From: Sphingomonas aliaeris
Lineage (GTDB): Bacteria > Pseudomonadota > Alphaproteobacteria > Sphingomonadales > Sphingomonadaceae
Assembly: GCF_016743815.1 (NCBI RefSeq)
Contig: NZ_CP061035.1
Span: 1,180,501 to 1,244,500, forward strand
DNA length: 64,000 nt
Reading direction: 5' to 3'
Both the position numbers and the translations under genes were made by a program. How positions within the stretch are numbered: the stretch's first letter is position 1; every line of letters starts with the position of its first letter. A model generated the notes under the pieces. That model was given only the letters and a program-made list of their open reading frames with translations, ran no database searches and was not told where the DNA came from. Of the stretch, positions 9,744-18,572 are shown one piece after another.

Positions 9744-9776
9744 GCCGTCATCCCGGTCCGGCCCGGGATGACGGCG
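9744..9776. terminator. Perfect hairpin after ppdK (REP-like)
   Basis: CCGTCATCCCGG and CCGGGATGACGG form a near-perfect stem between two convergent genes. There is no T-run, so it may be a REP-type unit acting as mRNA end or bidirectional terminator. The GTCATCCC motif resembles the repeat at 21087. Confidence 0.55.
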
Positions 9777-9782
9777 CGGTAA

Positions 9783-10361
9783 TTACCGGTTCACGAAGCG
9801 CTCGGAATGCTCGCCGTCGCGGCCCGTGCGCAGCAAGTGTGCCTGCTCCTGCCACCGCTCACGCTTGATATAGCCTGCCGGCAAGCCAAGTCGTTCTTCC
9901 AGCGCCATTTCATCTTCATCGTTGAACGATTCGACGTCCTCGTAGCGGGTCACGCCGAGGTCGTTCAGCCGGCGCGCCAAAGGCACGTCGATGCCCCGGA
10001 TCCGCGTCAGGTCGCGGCTATCAAGATCGGTCGTTGCTCGTGCCGACGCCGCCGCCGATGCGGCCGCGACGGGCGCCGCCGTCGTGACGTAGGTGGTCGG
10101 ATCGGCGCGACGTCCATCCGGTCGGTTCGCCGCCTGTTCGCGCGCCGTGGCGAGCTCCGTCTCCAGATCCTTGATACGCTGGTTCGAATTCCGCTGCGTC
10201 GCGTCGGCCTCGCGGCGGAACGCAGCGTAATTGTCGCTTTCCTCCTTGTACCGTGTCTTCCACTTCCGTCCGCCGGGATGCAGTCCCAATCCCAGGAACA
10301 GCCCCGCCGCGAACAGGACGATTAGCGCGATCAATTGCGGTAAGGTGGTGAACAGCATCAT
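9783..10361 (-). CDS. Membrane-anchored coiled-coil protein with helix-hairpin-helix domain
   Basis: A 192-residue protein of unknown function. One transmembrane segment (about residues 8-26, LIALIVLFAAGLFLGLGL) is followed by a charged coiled coil (about 35-75), an Ala/Thr-rich linker (about 85-112) and a C-terminal helix-hairpin-helix domain starting DLTRIRGIDVPLARRLNDLG, like the domain annotated in other proteins as flap-endonuclease-like or L21/NuoE-associated HHH. The HHH pattern normally binds nucleic acid nonspecifically, so a membrane tether to DNA is possible but inferred. It is on the same strand and just downstream of tadC, with a 92 bp gap containing a CCGG-rich hairpin, so it may not belong to the pilus operon. 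Confidence 0.7.
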   Translation of the reverse strand: MMLFTTLPQLIALIVLFAAGLFLGLGLHPGGRKWKTRYKEESDNYAAFRREADATQRNSNQRIKDLETELATAREQAANRPDGRRADPTTYVTTAAPVAAASAAASARATTDLDSRDLTRIRGIDVPLARRLNDLGVTRYEDVESFNDEDEMALEERLGLPAGYIKRERWQEQAHLLRTGRDGEHSERFVNR

Positions 10362-10453
10362 GGTCGCTCCGGCCCGATCAGCCGGAGATCGTCCGGCGCG
10401 CGGTCCCGATCCTCTGGCCGGGTCCTCGCGCGCTCAACCGTTCAGCAGGCGGG

Positions 10454-11449
10454 TTAGATCCCGCCCTTGAACGCGTCGGAGATCGAGCATGCCGCCGGAC
10501 CCAGAATGACCACGAACAACACCGGCAGGATGAACAGGATTAGCGGCACCGTCATGATCGCCGGCAACCGCGCAGCCTTTTCCTCGGCGCGCATCATTCG
10601 TTCGTTACGGAACTCGGCCGAGAGGACGCGTAACGCGGACGCAAGCGGCGTACCGTATTTTTCCGTCTGCACCATCGTCGTGACGACGCCCTTCACCGCA
10701 TCCAGGTTGACGCGCATCGCGAGGTTCTCGAATGCCTGCCGCCGCTCCGCCAGAAAGCCGAGTTCGATCGCAGTCAGCGTGAATTCGTCGCCGAGTTCGG
10801 GATAGGCGCGGCCCAGTTCGCGGGCCACGCGCTGGAATGCCGCATCGACCGTCAGGCCCGCTTCCGCGCAGATGACGAGCAGATCCAGCGCATCGGGCAA
10901 CCCCTTGCGGATCGCATCCGATCGCTTGCTGATCTTGTTCTTCAGGAAGATGTCGGGCGCCTTGTAGGCGAGGATGAACGTACCCGCGACAATACCGTAG
11001 CGCTTCAGCGACCCGTACTCCGGGAACATCTCGGCGATATAGACGAGGTAGATCGCCAGCGCGCCGAACACGATCGGCAGCACCAGGCGACCGAAGATGA
11101 CCGCGACCGCATATTCCTTCGACCGGATGCCGGCCTGCATCAGCTTGATCTGCGCGGCCTTCACCTGGCTGTCCTGCAGCACCTTCATGCCCGACAGCAG
11201 CGACTTGATCCGGTCGGTCGTCTCGTTCTTCGTGACCAGTTTGGCACGGCGTTTGGTGGAGGCGGTAATGCCCGCCTTCAATTGCTCGCGCCGCTCGTTC
11301 AGCGCCTTGACGCGCTTGGTCATCGGGTCGCGTACCGTCGTCGCGGCGTAAATCGCCAGCAGCACGGCGAACGCGGCGACACCGGCGAGCAACGTCGCCA
11401 CCATCATCACATCGACCCCGAGGATCTTAGGTCCGGCGCCTTCGCCCAT
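10454..11449 (-). CDS. tadC: Tad pilus inner-membrane platform protein TadC
   Basis: A GspF-type integral membrane protein of the Tad (type IVb) pilus machine, 331 residues, paired with TadB. It has an N-terminal transmembrane segment (about 14-32), a cytoplasmic region with KALNERREQLKAGI, two helices near 110-150, the conserved GspF motif GLPDALDLLVICAEAGLTVDAAFQRVA (here split over about residues 185-215), and a C-terminal hydrophobic segment LILFILPVLFVVILGPA. It is the last gene of the cpa/tad cluster, 21 bp after tadB. The start at 11449 gives MGEGAGPKILGVDVMM; the internal Met at VMMVATL is an alternative. Confidence 0.9.
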   Translation of the reverse strand: MGEGAGPKILGVDVMMVATLLAGVAAFAVLLAIYAATTVRDPMTKRVKALNERREQLKAGITASTKRRAKLVTKNETTDRIKSLLSGMKVLQDSQVKAAQIKLMQAGIRSKEYAVAVIFGRLVLPIVFGALAIYLVYIAEMFPEYGSLKRYGIVAGTFILAYKAPDIFLKNKISKRSDAIRKGLPDALDLLVICAEAGLTVDAAFQRVARELGRAYPELGDEFTLTAIELGFLAERRQAFENLAMRVNLDAVKGVVTTMVQTEKYGTPLASALRVLSAEFRNERMMRAEEKAARLPAIMTVPLILFILPVLFVVILGPAACSISDAFKGGI

Positions 11450-11470
11450 GATCGTTACCCGCTGCCCTGT

Positions 11471-12445
11471 TCAGATTTCGAAATTGATCATCTTGGCCAT
11501 GATGAAGGCCCCGATGCCCATCCAGCACAGCCCGCCGCCGCCTGCGACCATCAGTCGCTGATCGATGAAGAACGTCTGCATGTAGCTGGAATTGATCATC
11601 CAGATCATGCCGAACACGATGAATGGCAGCGATCCGATGATGTACGCCGATGCCTTGGATTCCGACGACATGGCCTTGATCTTCAGCTTCATCTGACCGC
11701 GCATGCGCAATACGGTCGCAAGGTTGGCGAGCGTCTCGGCGAGATTGCCGCCCGTCTCCCGCTGGATCGCGATGGAGATGACGAAGAACTGGAATTCGGG
11801 CGTGCCGAGCCGGTCGGCCGTGTCCTGCAATGCCGCATCCATCGTGCGGCCGATCTTCATCTTGTCGGTGACGGTGCGGAATTCCACACCGACCGGCCCC
11901 TTCATCTCGCTGCCGACCACGCCGATCGTCTCGGTGATCGGCAGGCCGGACCGCAGCCCGCGCACCAGCAATTCGATCGCGTCCGGCAATTTCGTGGTGA
12001 ATTGCGCAACCCGGCGCTTGATGAAGAACCCGACCGCGAAGTGCGGGATGCCAGCGCCCAGCATCACGCCGACGAGCAGGGCCAGCAATATCGGCAGCCC
12101 CTTCAGCCATCCGAGCCCAGCAACCACGACAATGATGCCAAGCGTCGCGAGGCCATATTGCCCGACGGTCCACGGCTTCCCGGTTTTCGCCAGACGCTTT
12201 TTCAGTTCGGCGGGCCGCGGCAGGAACTGCGACGCATATCCGTCCATCCGATTGGCGCGCGCCGCGGAGATCCGCCGTGCCATCTGCGCCTCGACGACGT
12301 TTTCTACATCGCTGTGGCGCGCGCGGAGCGACGTGAGACGGCGCGCTTGCGCACGCTGCGCCGATGGCCCCGAAAAGGCCAGAACGAGCAGCAGGAGCAC
12401 GGCGCCCGCGCCCCCGACCAACATCATGAACGGCATCATTTCCAT
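11471..12445 (-). CDS. tadB: Tad pilus inner-membrane platform protein TadB
   Basis: 324-residue GspF-domain inner-membrane protein, the first of the TadB/TadC platform pair. The N-terminal transmembrane segment is MLVGGAGAVLLLLVLAFSG; a soluble stretch follows, then a second hydrophobic pair (about 100-145). The GspF core has KLPDAIELLVRGLRSGLPIT and FVISIAIQRETGGNLAETLANL; the C-terminal helices end in IMAKMINFEI. In the usual tad order the ATPase gene cpaF/tadA lies directly upstream of tadB. Here the upstream gene is cpaE, only 74 bp away, and no ATPase is encoded. Confidence 0.92.
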   Translation of the reverse strand: MEMMPFMMLVGGAGAVLLLLVLAFSGPSAQRAQARRLTSLRARHSDVENVVEAQMARRISAARANRMDGYASQFLPRPAELKKRLAKTGKPWTVGQYGLATLGIIVVVAGLGWLKGLPILLALLVGVMLGAGIPHFAVGFFIKRRVAQFTTKLPDAIELLVRGLRSGLPITETIGVVGSEMKGPVGVEFRTVTDKMKIGRTMDAALQDTADRLGTPEFQFFVISIAIQRETGGNLAETLANLATVLRMRGQMKLKIKAMSSESKASAYIIGSLPFIVFGMIWMINSSYMQTFFIDQRLMVAGGGGLCWMGIGAFIMAKMINFEI

Positions 12446-12519
12446 CGCGGTATCATGCGCTCCGTTTCGTTACCGCGGCGTCAATCGACGTCGCGCGACC
12501 TGCACCAGGCGGCGAAATT

Positions 12520-13800
12520 CTACTTCTTCGGCTTCTTGGACAGCATCGCCTTCAGGTCGAACTTCCCGATCAACGACCCGCCTTGCTTCGCAGCGCCCTT
12601 GCGCGGCGGAGCGTCCTCGCTGGCCGCGTCGCCGGACGCCATCAACTGCGTGGCGAGGTCGCCGAGCGCAGCGACCGTCTTCGAGCCCTTGCCCGCTTCG
12701 GCCATCGGCTTGCCGAGCTTGGCCGCCTGCGCCGCCAGCTTCTGATCGAAGGGCACGACGTGATCGATCTTGCGCTCGATCGAGCCTTCGAAATCCTTGC
12801 GCGTGATCTCCAACTGACCGGCATGCACGCGGTTCGCCAGCACGAACACCTGCGTCTGCGGAGCATTCGATTTCAGCCACGACAGGATGCGGATCGTATC
12901 GCGCGCGGCGGCCAGCGTCAGCTCCGTCACCAGGACGGCGATCTGCACGTCCGCGATCAGGTGCGGATGCTGGACCAGCATGCCGCGCGGCAGATCGACC
13001 ACGGTACATTCGAACGCGGCGCGCATCTCCTCCTGCAGCTGATAGAAAGCGCTGCCGTCCGTCATGATCGGCGAGTTGATCGGCGCCTCCGCCGACAGCA
13101 CGGACAGCATATCGCTGGAGCGTACCATCGCGCGTTCGATGAACAGGCCGTCGATGCGGCTGGGATTGTCGATCGCATCGGTCAGGCCGCGGCCCGGTTC
13201 GAGATCGAGCGCCAGCGCACCGGTGCCGAAATGCACGTCGAGATCGAGCAAAGCGGTGGTGCGCTTGCCCCTGTCGCTGAGCAGCCAGGCGATCGAGGTC
13301 GCGACGGTCGACGCACCGACACCGCCACGCGCACCAATGATCGCGGTAGAGCAATGCGGGCGCTCGACACTGGCGTCGGCGGCCTTCGGTGCGTTCAGGA
13401 TCGTTTGCGCATGCGTAAACGCCTCGCGCAGCATGTCCGGGCTGAGCGGCTTGAGCAGATAATCCTGGATACCGCTGACGACGAGATCGCGGTACAGGCG
13501 GACGTCGTTGATCTGGCCGGCGGCGATCACGACGGTACCAGGTTCGCAGACCTCGGCCAGCGCGTTGATGTCGTTCAGCGGATCACCGCTTTCCGACAAA
13601 TCCACGAACAGGATCTGCGGCGAGGCGGAGACGGATAGGGACTGGACCGCGTTGCGCAGCCCGCCCTTGTTCACCTTTTCCGGTGCCCAGCCCATTTCGC
13701 CGACGACCGGGCGCAATGCCTCGGCCGTCGTCTCATCGCAAACGAAGGCGACGAACGGGTCGCGGTTGCCGAGCTTGCCAGGGTTGAAGGGTGCGTTCAT
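12520..13800 (-). CDS. cpaE: Pilus assembly ATPase-like protein CpaE/TadZ
   Basis: TadZ/CpaE, the MinD/ParA-related protein that localises the Tad pilus machine to the pole. Residues 15-125 form a receiver-like domain (ILFVDLSESGDP, DYLLKPLSPDMLREAF) and residues 150-370 a ParA-type ATPase fold. The Walker A region is IIGARGGVGASTVATSIAWL: the signature Lys near the start of the motif is replaced by Arg and the usual GKT is GAS, as is common in CpaE proteins, so ATP handling may be atypical. Further motifs are LLDLDVHFGTGALALDLEP and TVVDLPRG. The Lys-rich C-terminus ends MLSKKPKK. It is four bases downstream of cpaD. Confidence 0.93.
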   Translation of the reverse strand: MNAPFNPGKLGNRDPFVAFVCDETTAEALRPVVGEMGWAPEKVNKGGLRNAVQSLSVSASPQILFVDLSESGDPLNDINALAEVCEPGTVVIAAGQINDVRLYRDLVVSGIQDYLLKPLSPDMLREAFTHAQTILNAPKAADASVERPHCSTAIIGARGGVGASTVATSIAWLLSDRGKRTTALLDLDVHFGTGALALDLEPGRGLTDAIDNPSRIDGLFIERAMVRSSDMLSVLSAEAPINSPIMTDGSAFYQLQEEMRAAFECTVVDLPRGMLVQHPHLIADVQIAVLVTELTLAAARDTIRILSWLKSNAPQTQVFVLANRVHAGQLEITRKDFEGSIERKIDHVVPFDQKLAAQAAKLGKPMAEAGKGSKTVAALGDLATQLMASGDAASEDAPPRKGAAKQGGSLIGKFDLKAMLSKKPKK

Positions 13801-13803
13801 GGC

Positions 13804-14418
13804 TTATTTGCCCCCCTTGGGCGTGGCCTTGCGGTACGAATCGACGGCTTTGGTCGCGACCGCGGTGTCCGGGGAATCGGCGCCCACCTGGCCCAGCACC
13901 AGATCGGCCGGATTGGCGACCATCGCGGCGAAATTCGCATTCGTCGCGCACCCCTGGTTCGACGACATGTTGCCTTCATATTCGATGCCGGACACGCGGC
14001 TGAAATCGGGGCAGCCCGGTACCGTCGCCTTCATGCGGCTGACGACGACGCGGATCATGCCCGGTGCGATCGGAGCGTTGGTCGGCGGTGCCGTTTCGGA
14101 GACCAGCAGGCCGTAACGGGCAAGCTGCGTCTGCACGTCGTCTCGCACGCCACTGCCCGGCCCGGACGGATCGTCCACCGAAACCCGATCGCCGTAGCCG
14201 AGCCGCAGCCCGGCCATCCAGCCGGCGAGGCGTTGCGCCTCACCCGGTGCCAGGCGATTGCCGGCACTGCCGACGTCGAAGACGTAATCGGTGCGGGCAA
14301 CGACGGGCTGATGCACCGTTTCGAGACCCCTGTTCGGCGTGCCGCATGCACCCAGCAACAAGGCCGGGGCAAGAGCGGAAGCGATCAGGATGCTGCGCTT
14401 TGACTTGGGCGAGATCAT
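13804..14418 (-). CDS. cpaD: Pilus biogenesis lipoprotein CpaD
   Basis: Outer-membrane lipoprotein thought to help the CpaC secretin assemble. It has 204 residues from the ATG at 14418, which has an AGGAAG Shine-Dalgarno and gives a clean lipoprotein signal, MISPKSKRSILIASALAPA followed by LLLGACG. A TTG at 14445 would add nine residues and overlap cpaC by four bases. Family features include the conserved pattern GCATNANFAAMVANPADLV near residue 160 (Gx9-NP type), typical of CpaD. It sits between cpaC and cpaE with almost no spacer, so it is in the same transcript. Confidence 0.88.
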   Translation of the reverse strand: MISPKSKRSILIASALAPALLLGACGTPNRGLETVHQPVVARTDYVFDVGSAGNRLAPGEAQRLAGWMAGLRLGYGDRVSVDDPSGPGSGVRDDVQTQLARYGLLVSETAPPTNAPIAPGMIRVVVSRMKATVPGCPDFSRVSGIEYEGNMSSNQGCATNANFAAMVANPADLVLGQVGADSPDTAVATKAVDSYRKATPKGGK

Positions 14419-14441
14419 GGGTTTCTTCCTGCTGACGGCGG

Positions 14442-15989
14442 TCAATTGAACGAGAATCCGGGTGCGGGAGCCGCGCCCTTTTTCGACTTGGACGGCTCGG
14501 CCTTTTCCTCGCGGCGGACGTCCGCCTTCGGGGCGGGCAGCGTCGGAGCCACGGCGCCGAAGGCTGGGGTCGCTGTCGTGGGCGGTGCCATTGTCGGCTT
14601 CGGACGATCGCCACCGGTCTTCCCGCCGCCCAGCTTGCCGAGCAGCACGCGTTCCAGATCGGTCGGGGCCTCGATACCGTCGGTCGGCAGCACGATGTCG
14701 TTCGCGTTGACCGGCTTCACGAGATACGGCGTCACGACGATGACGAGTTCCGTCTCGTTGCGCCGGAAACCGTTCGAGCGGAACAGCGCACCCAGGATCG
14801 GCAGGTCGCCAAGGCCCGGCGTCTTGTCGATCGAATTGTCGTGGCTGTTCTGAAGCAATCCGGCAGTCATGAAACTTTGGCCCGAACCGAGTTCGACGGT
14901 GGTTTCGGTGCGCCGCGTGCTGATGCCCTGGATCACGGTATTGTTGAGCTGCACCGAACCCGCCGCCGTCAGCTGGGACACTTCGGCGCGCAGGCGCAGC
15001 GAAATTCGGCCGTCGGCCAATACGGTCGGCGTGTAGGTCAGGCTGATACCGTACGGCTTGTATTCGACCGAAACGGCGCCCTGGCCCTGGCTGATCAGGA
15101 TCGGAACCTCCCCGCCGACCAAGAACGTACCCGTTTCGCCGGACAATGCGGTCAGATTCGGGGTCGCCAGTGTCGAGACCTGTCCGACCGTCTCACCTAG
15201 ATCGAGCGAGCCTAGAAGGTCGAGGCCCAGCACCTTGCCGGCAAGCCCCAGCACGGTGCCTGCGCCGCTTTTGACCTGACTGGCTCCAGAGGGGACTTCC
15301 GAGAAGCCGACGCCGAGCGGTCCGCCCGGTACGAACGTGCTGCCCGGTGTGCCGCGGGTCGCGCCGAACTTGGTTGTGCCGCCGGTGCGATCGACGGTGG
15401 AGAAGTTCGTGCCGATATTCTTGATGAAGCTGCGGCTGACCTCGGCGAACTTGACCTGCAGGTTTACCTGAAGCGGCGTCGCGGTCTTCAGGCGGCTGAG
15501 GACTTTCGTGCTGTCGCCGACATAGGCCTGGACGAGTCGCGCGGCCTCTTCCGCATCGGACGGCGACAGGACGACACCGGTCAGCAGCACCAGACCGTTC
15601 ATCGGGGTGGCGGTGATCTGCGATTCCGGCATCGCCAGATTGAGCATTTGCTGGATCGAGTCGAGATTGTTGCCGACCCGGACCGTCGCCGAATAGACCA
15701 CCGCGCCGCCGCGTCCGGTGGCCGAAATGGACGTTTCCCCGGTCGCCTTGCCGAACACGTAGATTTGCGTCGGCGACTTTACCTGGACGTCTGCGACTGC
15801 ATCGCTGGCGACGAAGATATCGGTAATCGGGCGGGGCAGGGTGATCAGCCGGCCGCGACCGGTATTGACCTGGAGCACGGGTGCTGCGGCGGCGGTTTGC
15901 GCCGGGGCCTGCGATGCCGTGCCGGCGATGGTTGCCGCCATCAGGGTGGCGGCGAGCGGCCAGCCTGCGGCCATGTTCGCGATACGCAT
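14442..15989 (-). CDS. cpaC: Tad pilus secretin CpaC/RcpA
   Basis: Outer-membrane secretin through which the Flp pilus exits. 515 residues from the ATG at 15989 (MRIANMAAGWPLAATLMAAT), a signal peptide cleaved near AQTAAA. It has a BON/N0-like N-terminal region (TGRGRLITLPRPITDIFVAS), NGLVLLTGVVLSPSDAEEAA, and a C-terminal secretin domain with LSGETGTFLVGGEVPILIS, SLTYTPTVLADGRISLRLR and ETELVIVVTPYLVKPV. A Pro/Ala/Lys-rich tail (about 450-515) is unusual but soluble-looking. Its ATG overlaps the restored cpaB stop (TAATG), implying translational coupling. An upstream TTG at 16010 is not needed. Confidence 0.95.
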   Translation of the reverse strand: MRIANMAAGWPLAATLMAATIAGTASQAPAQTAAAAPVLQVNTGRGRLITLPRPITDIFVASDAVADVQVKSPTQIYVFGKATGETSISATGRGGAVVYSATVRVGNNLDSIQQMLNLAMPESQITATPMNGLVLLTGVVLSPSDAEEAARLVQAYVGDSTKVLSRLKTATPLQVNLQVKFAEVSRSFIKNIGTNFSTVDRTGGTTKFGATRGTPGSTFVPGGPLGVGFSEVPSGASQVKSGAGTVLGLAGKVLGLDLLGSLDLGETVGQVSTLATPNLTALSGETGTFLVGGEVPILISQGQGAVSVEYKPYGISLTYTPTVLADGRISLRLRAEVSQLTAAGSVQLNNTVIQGISTRRTETTVELGSGQSFMTAGLLQNSHDNSIDKTPGLGDLPILGALFRSNGFRRNETELVIVVTPYLVKPVNANDIVLPTDGIEAPTDLERVLLGKLGGGKTGGDRPKPTMAPPTTATPAFGAVAPTLPAPKADVRREEKAEPSKSKKGAAPAPGFSFN

Positions 15990-17019
15990 TACTTCTTCCC
16001 CCGACCGCAACTTCGGTCACGCTATTGCCGCGCGCGATGCGCACTGTGGGCCCTGTCGACACCGCTCCGCCCGGATAGGCGACGACCGCGACGGGTGCGC
16101 CCGTCGGTGCCGACATTGCGGGTGCTGCGCTCTTGCCGGGCACCGTGCGGCGCTGGAAGCGCGAGACGTCTGCGCCGACTGCATAGGTGTTGTTGCCGGT
16201 CGACGGTTGGCTGGCGAGACGATCGAGCATGGCCTTTTCGGCCTTTGGATCGTTACCCTCGGGCACCTTGATATCGCCGCTGGCGATCGCCTGTTCGAGT
16301 TCGGACGTATTGTCCGCGATCGAGCGCAGCGAAAGCGACAGGTTGCCGAGCGTCTGGGCGACGGCGATCTGTTCCGCGAGTTTCGGCGAGGCTTCGATCG
16401 TAACGTTCGAGAAGCCGCGGACCACGGTCTTGCCGTCTTCGCCGACGGTATTGTCCGTACGCTGGTCCGTTGCGAGTACGCGCAGATTGCGCATGATCGT
16501 TTCCGACGCCTTGAGCGGGGGGCCATCGCCACCGCCATTCACCGTCTGCGTCAGGATCAAGTCGATCCGGTCGCCCGGAAAGACGAACCCTGCAACGCCC
16601 GCCTGCGAGGAGATCGGGATCGTCACGGCGCGCATGCCCGGCCCGAGCGCGGCGGCGAGGAAGCCACGATCGCCCGGCTTGACCAGTGATCCCTGCGTCA
16701 GCGGCTGGCCTGCAGTGATTGCGGCGCGAACCACCGTGCCCTGCAATGCCTTCAGATCGGTGCCGGCCTTCAGATAATAGGCGTTCTCGACCAGATCCTT
16801 CGGCCAGGGCTGAAACTTCAGCGCCGTGGCATCCAGAATGGTGCCGACCGGCAGTGCGCGGGTCGCGACGAGGACCTCCGGTCCGTCGATCGGAACACCG
16901 GGGGCCGCCGCATTCGCCTGTGGCGCGGCGCTGCCTGCGATCAGGCTTCTGGCCATGAACGCGGTGACGGCTGCAATCAACAGCGCACCCACCAGCAGGA
17001 CGATCTTACGGGTATCCAT
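15989..17019 (-). CDS. cpaB: Flp pilus assembly protein CpaB (frameshift hides stop at 15998-16002)
   Basis: CpaB/RcpC, a periplasmic SAF-domain protein of the Tad pilus system. The N-terminal transmembrane anchor is LLVGALLIAAVTAFMARSL; the SAF region runs through EVLVATRALPVGTILDA and PGDRGFLAAALGPGMRAVTI, and the RcpC/CpaB domain follows (VFPGDRIDLILTQT). As written, the frame runs past its end for about 270 residues into cpaC sequence. This is due to a run of five C (plus strand) at 15998-16002; with six, the protein ends VTEVAVGGKK and TAA overlaps the cpaC ATG. That gives 343 residues, the family norm. I annotate the corrected end. Confidence 0.92.
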
Positions 17020-17068
17020 GACGCTTCGTACCTCTCGGACGCGGATCGGTTGATCCCGCGTTAATCAC

Positions 17069-17543
17069 TCACGTAAATTGATTAAAAATCGGTTCGCGGA
17101 TCGAAAATAAGGCAGCGATTGCAATCGCCACGCCGTACGGCACTTCAATATTTCCGGCCTTTTTCGACACCGCGTGGTGGATCATCATCACGATCGTCAG
17201 CACGCCGCCGACCAGCGACATGACGACCAACAGCGACGACAATTGCGTAAAGGGAAACCACAAAGCGAGTGCCCCGATCATCTTCACGTCGCCGCCGCCC
17301 ATCCACCCGAAGTGGAAGGCGCAGCAGAACAGGGAGAATACGATCAGCGCGAGGCCGATCTGGACTGCCATGTCGGGCCAGGGTGACAGGCCGCTTGCTA
17401 ACCACCACAAGGGGGCGAGCAGCGCGATGGCCGCATTCTTCCAGTTCGCGATTTCCCGGACGCGTGCGTCCTGGATCCCGGCCGAAACCAGAAGCAGCAC
17501 CAACGTGCCGAGCAGCAAAAAAGATTGGATTTTCCCAGTCCAT
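17069..17543 (-). CDS. cpaA: Prepilin peptidase CpaA/TadV (probable frameshift at 17517-17522)
   Basis: A24-family aspartic prepilin peptidase that cleaves the Flp prepilin leader. The two catalytic aspartates are visible: the one in SAGIQDARVREIANW and the one in GGGDVKMIGALALW. About five hydrophobic helices are present. The in-frame start would be TTG at 17518, but an ATG at 17543 with an AGGA Shine-Dalgarno lies just upstream. It joins the frame if one base of the six-base T-run (plus-strand A 17517-17522) is removed, giving MDWENPIFLLLGTLVLLLVS and 157 residues, the usual size. First gene of the pilus cluster; no Flp pilin gene precedes it. Confidence 0.82.
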
Positions 17544-17592
17544 CGGGGAATTTCCTAGACTATCTGCCTTTCCAAAAAGTAACCATCAGACA

Positions 17593-18572
17593 ATGTCCTT
17601 TCCGCCCGAACACTATCGCCGCCTGATCCCTGCCGATGCGGCGATCACCACGTGGCAGGCACCGGACGGCTGGACGATGCGGCGTTTCGATTGGCCGGCG
17701 GGTACGGGCGGGGAGATCGACGCGAGGACGGCACGGGGCAGCATCCTGTTTCAGACCGGACGGGGCGATATCTTCGAGAAATATCTGGAAGCGTTCGCCC
17801 GGTGGCACGATGCCGGCTGGTCGGTCAGCGCGCTCGACTGGCGCGGGCAGGGCGGTTCGGGCCGGATGTCCCCAGACCGGCATGTCGGCCACATCGACCA
17901 TTTCGAAACCTATATCGCCGATCTCGCGGCGTTCTGGCCGGAATGGCAGGCGAACACACCCGGTCCGCATGTACTGATGGGGCATTCGATGGGCGGGCAT
18001 CTTGCCTTGCGCGGCATGGCGGAGCGCGCCGCGAAGCCCGATGCGGCCGTGCTGATCGCTCCGATGCTGGGGCTGCATTCTCCGCTTGGCGCGCGACTGG
18101 GCGAGCGGCTGGCGCGGATCGTCGGGGGATAGGCGATCCGGCGCGTGCAGCCTGGAAGGGGAATGAGCGGCCGGCGACGATCACCTCGCGCGAGGCGTTG
18201 CTGACGCATGATCCGGATCGGTACCGGGACGAATTGTTCTGGCACGAGACGGTGCCGGAAATCGTACTCGGGCCGCCAAGCTGGACCTGGCTTATCGAGG
18301 CGTTCGCATCGACGCGGGTATCGCGAGCGGATCCGCGGCTGGCGGCGATGACGGTCCCAACGCTGCTGATCGTGGCGGAAGCCGACAAACTGGTCGACCC
18401 GGCGGCGGCGCTGGCGATCGCAAAATGGCTGCCGCATGCCGAAGTGCTCCGCTTCGGGACCGAGTCGGCGCACGAGGTTCTGCGCGAGGCGGACGGGGTG
18501 CGCGACCGGGCGCTGGCCGCGATCGATGCATTTCTGGCGCGCGCTGCGCCCGACGGACGCGCCGCGCGATGA
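17593..18572 (+). CDS. Alpha/beta hydrolase, lysophospholipase-like (frameshift at 18124-18128)
   Basis: A PldB-like (Hydrolase_4) serine hydrolase, 326 residues after correction. The nucleophile elbow is VLMGHSMGGHLALRG (Ser about residue 140); SALDWRGQGGSGR is the oxyanion-side strand; the late Asp and His are in LIVAEADKLVDPAAA and GTESAHEVLRE. The first frame stops at a TAG at 18130 just after LGERLARIVGG. The run of five G at 18124-18128 needs a sixth; the next frame then continues GIGDPARAAWKGNERPATIT. Both halves are intact. Lysophospholipid or monoacylglycerol substrates are typical, but the substrate here is unknown. Its TGA overlaps the ATG of the following oxidoreductase (ATGA), so the two genes are coupled. 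Confidence 0.85.

Noticed and set aside
15193..15988. A long CpaB C-terminal extension overlapping cpaC in another frame.
   Set aside because: It is read-through after a missing G; adding the base gives the normal end VTEVAVGGKK and a TAATG junction.
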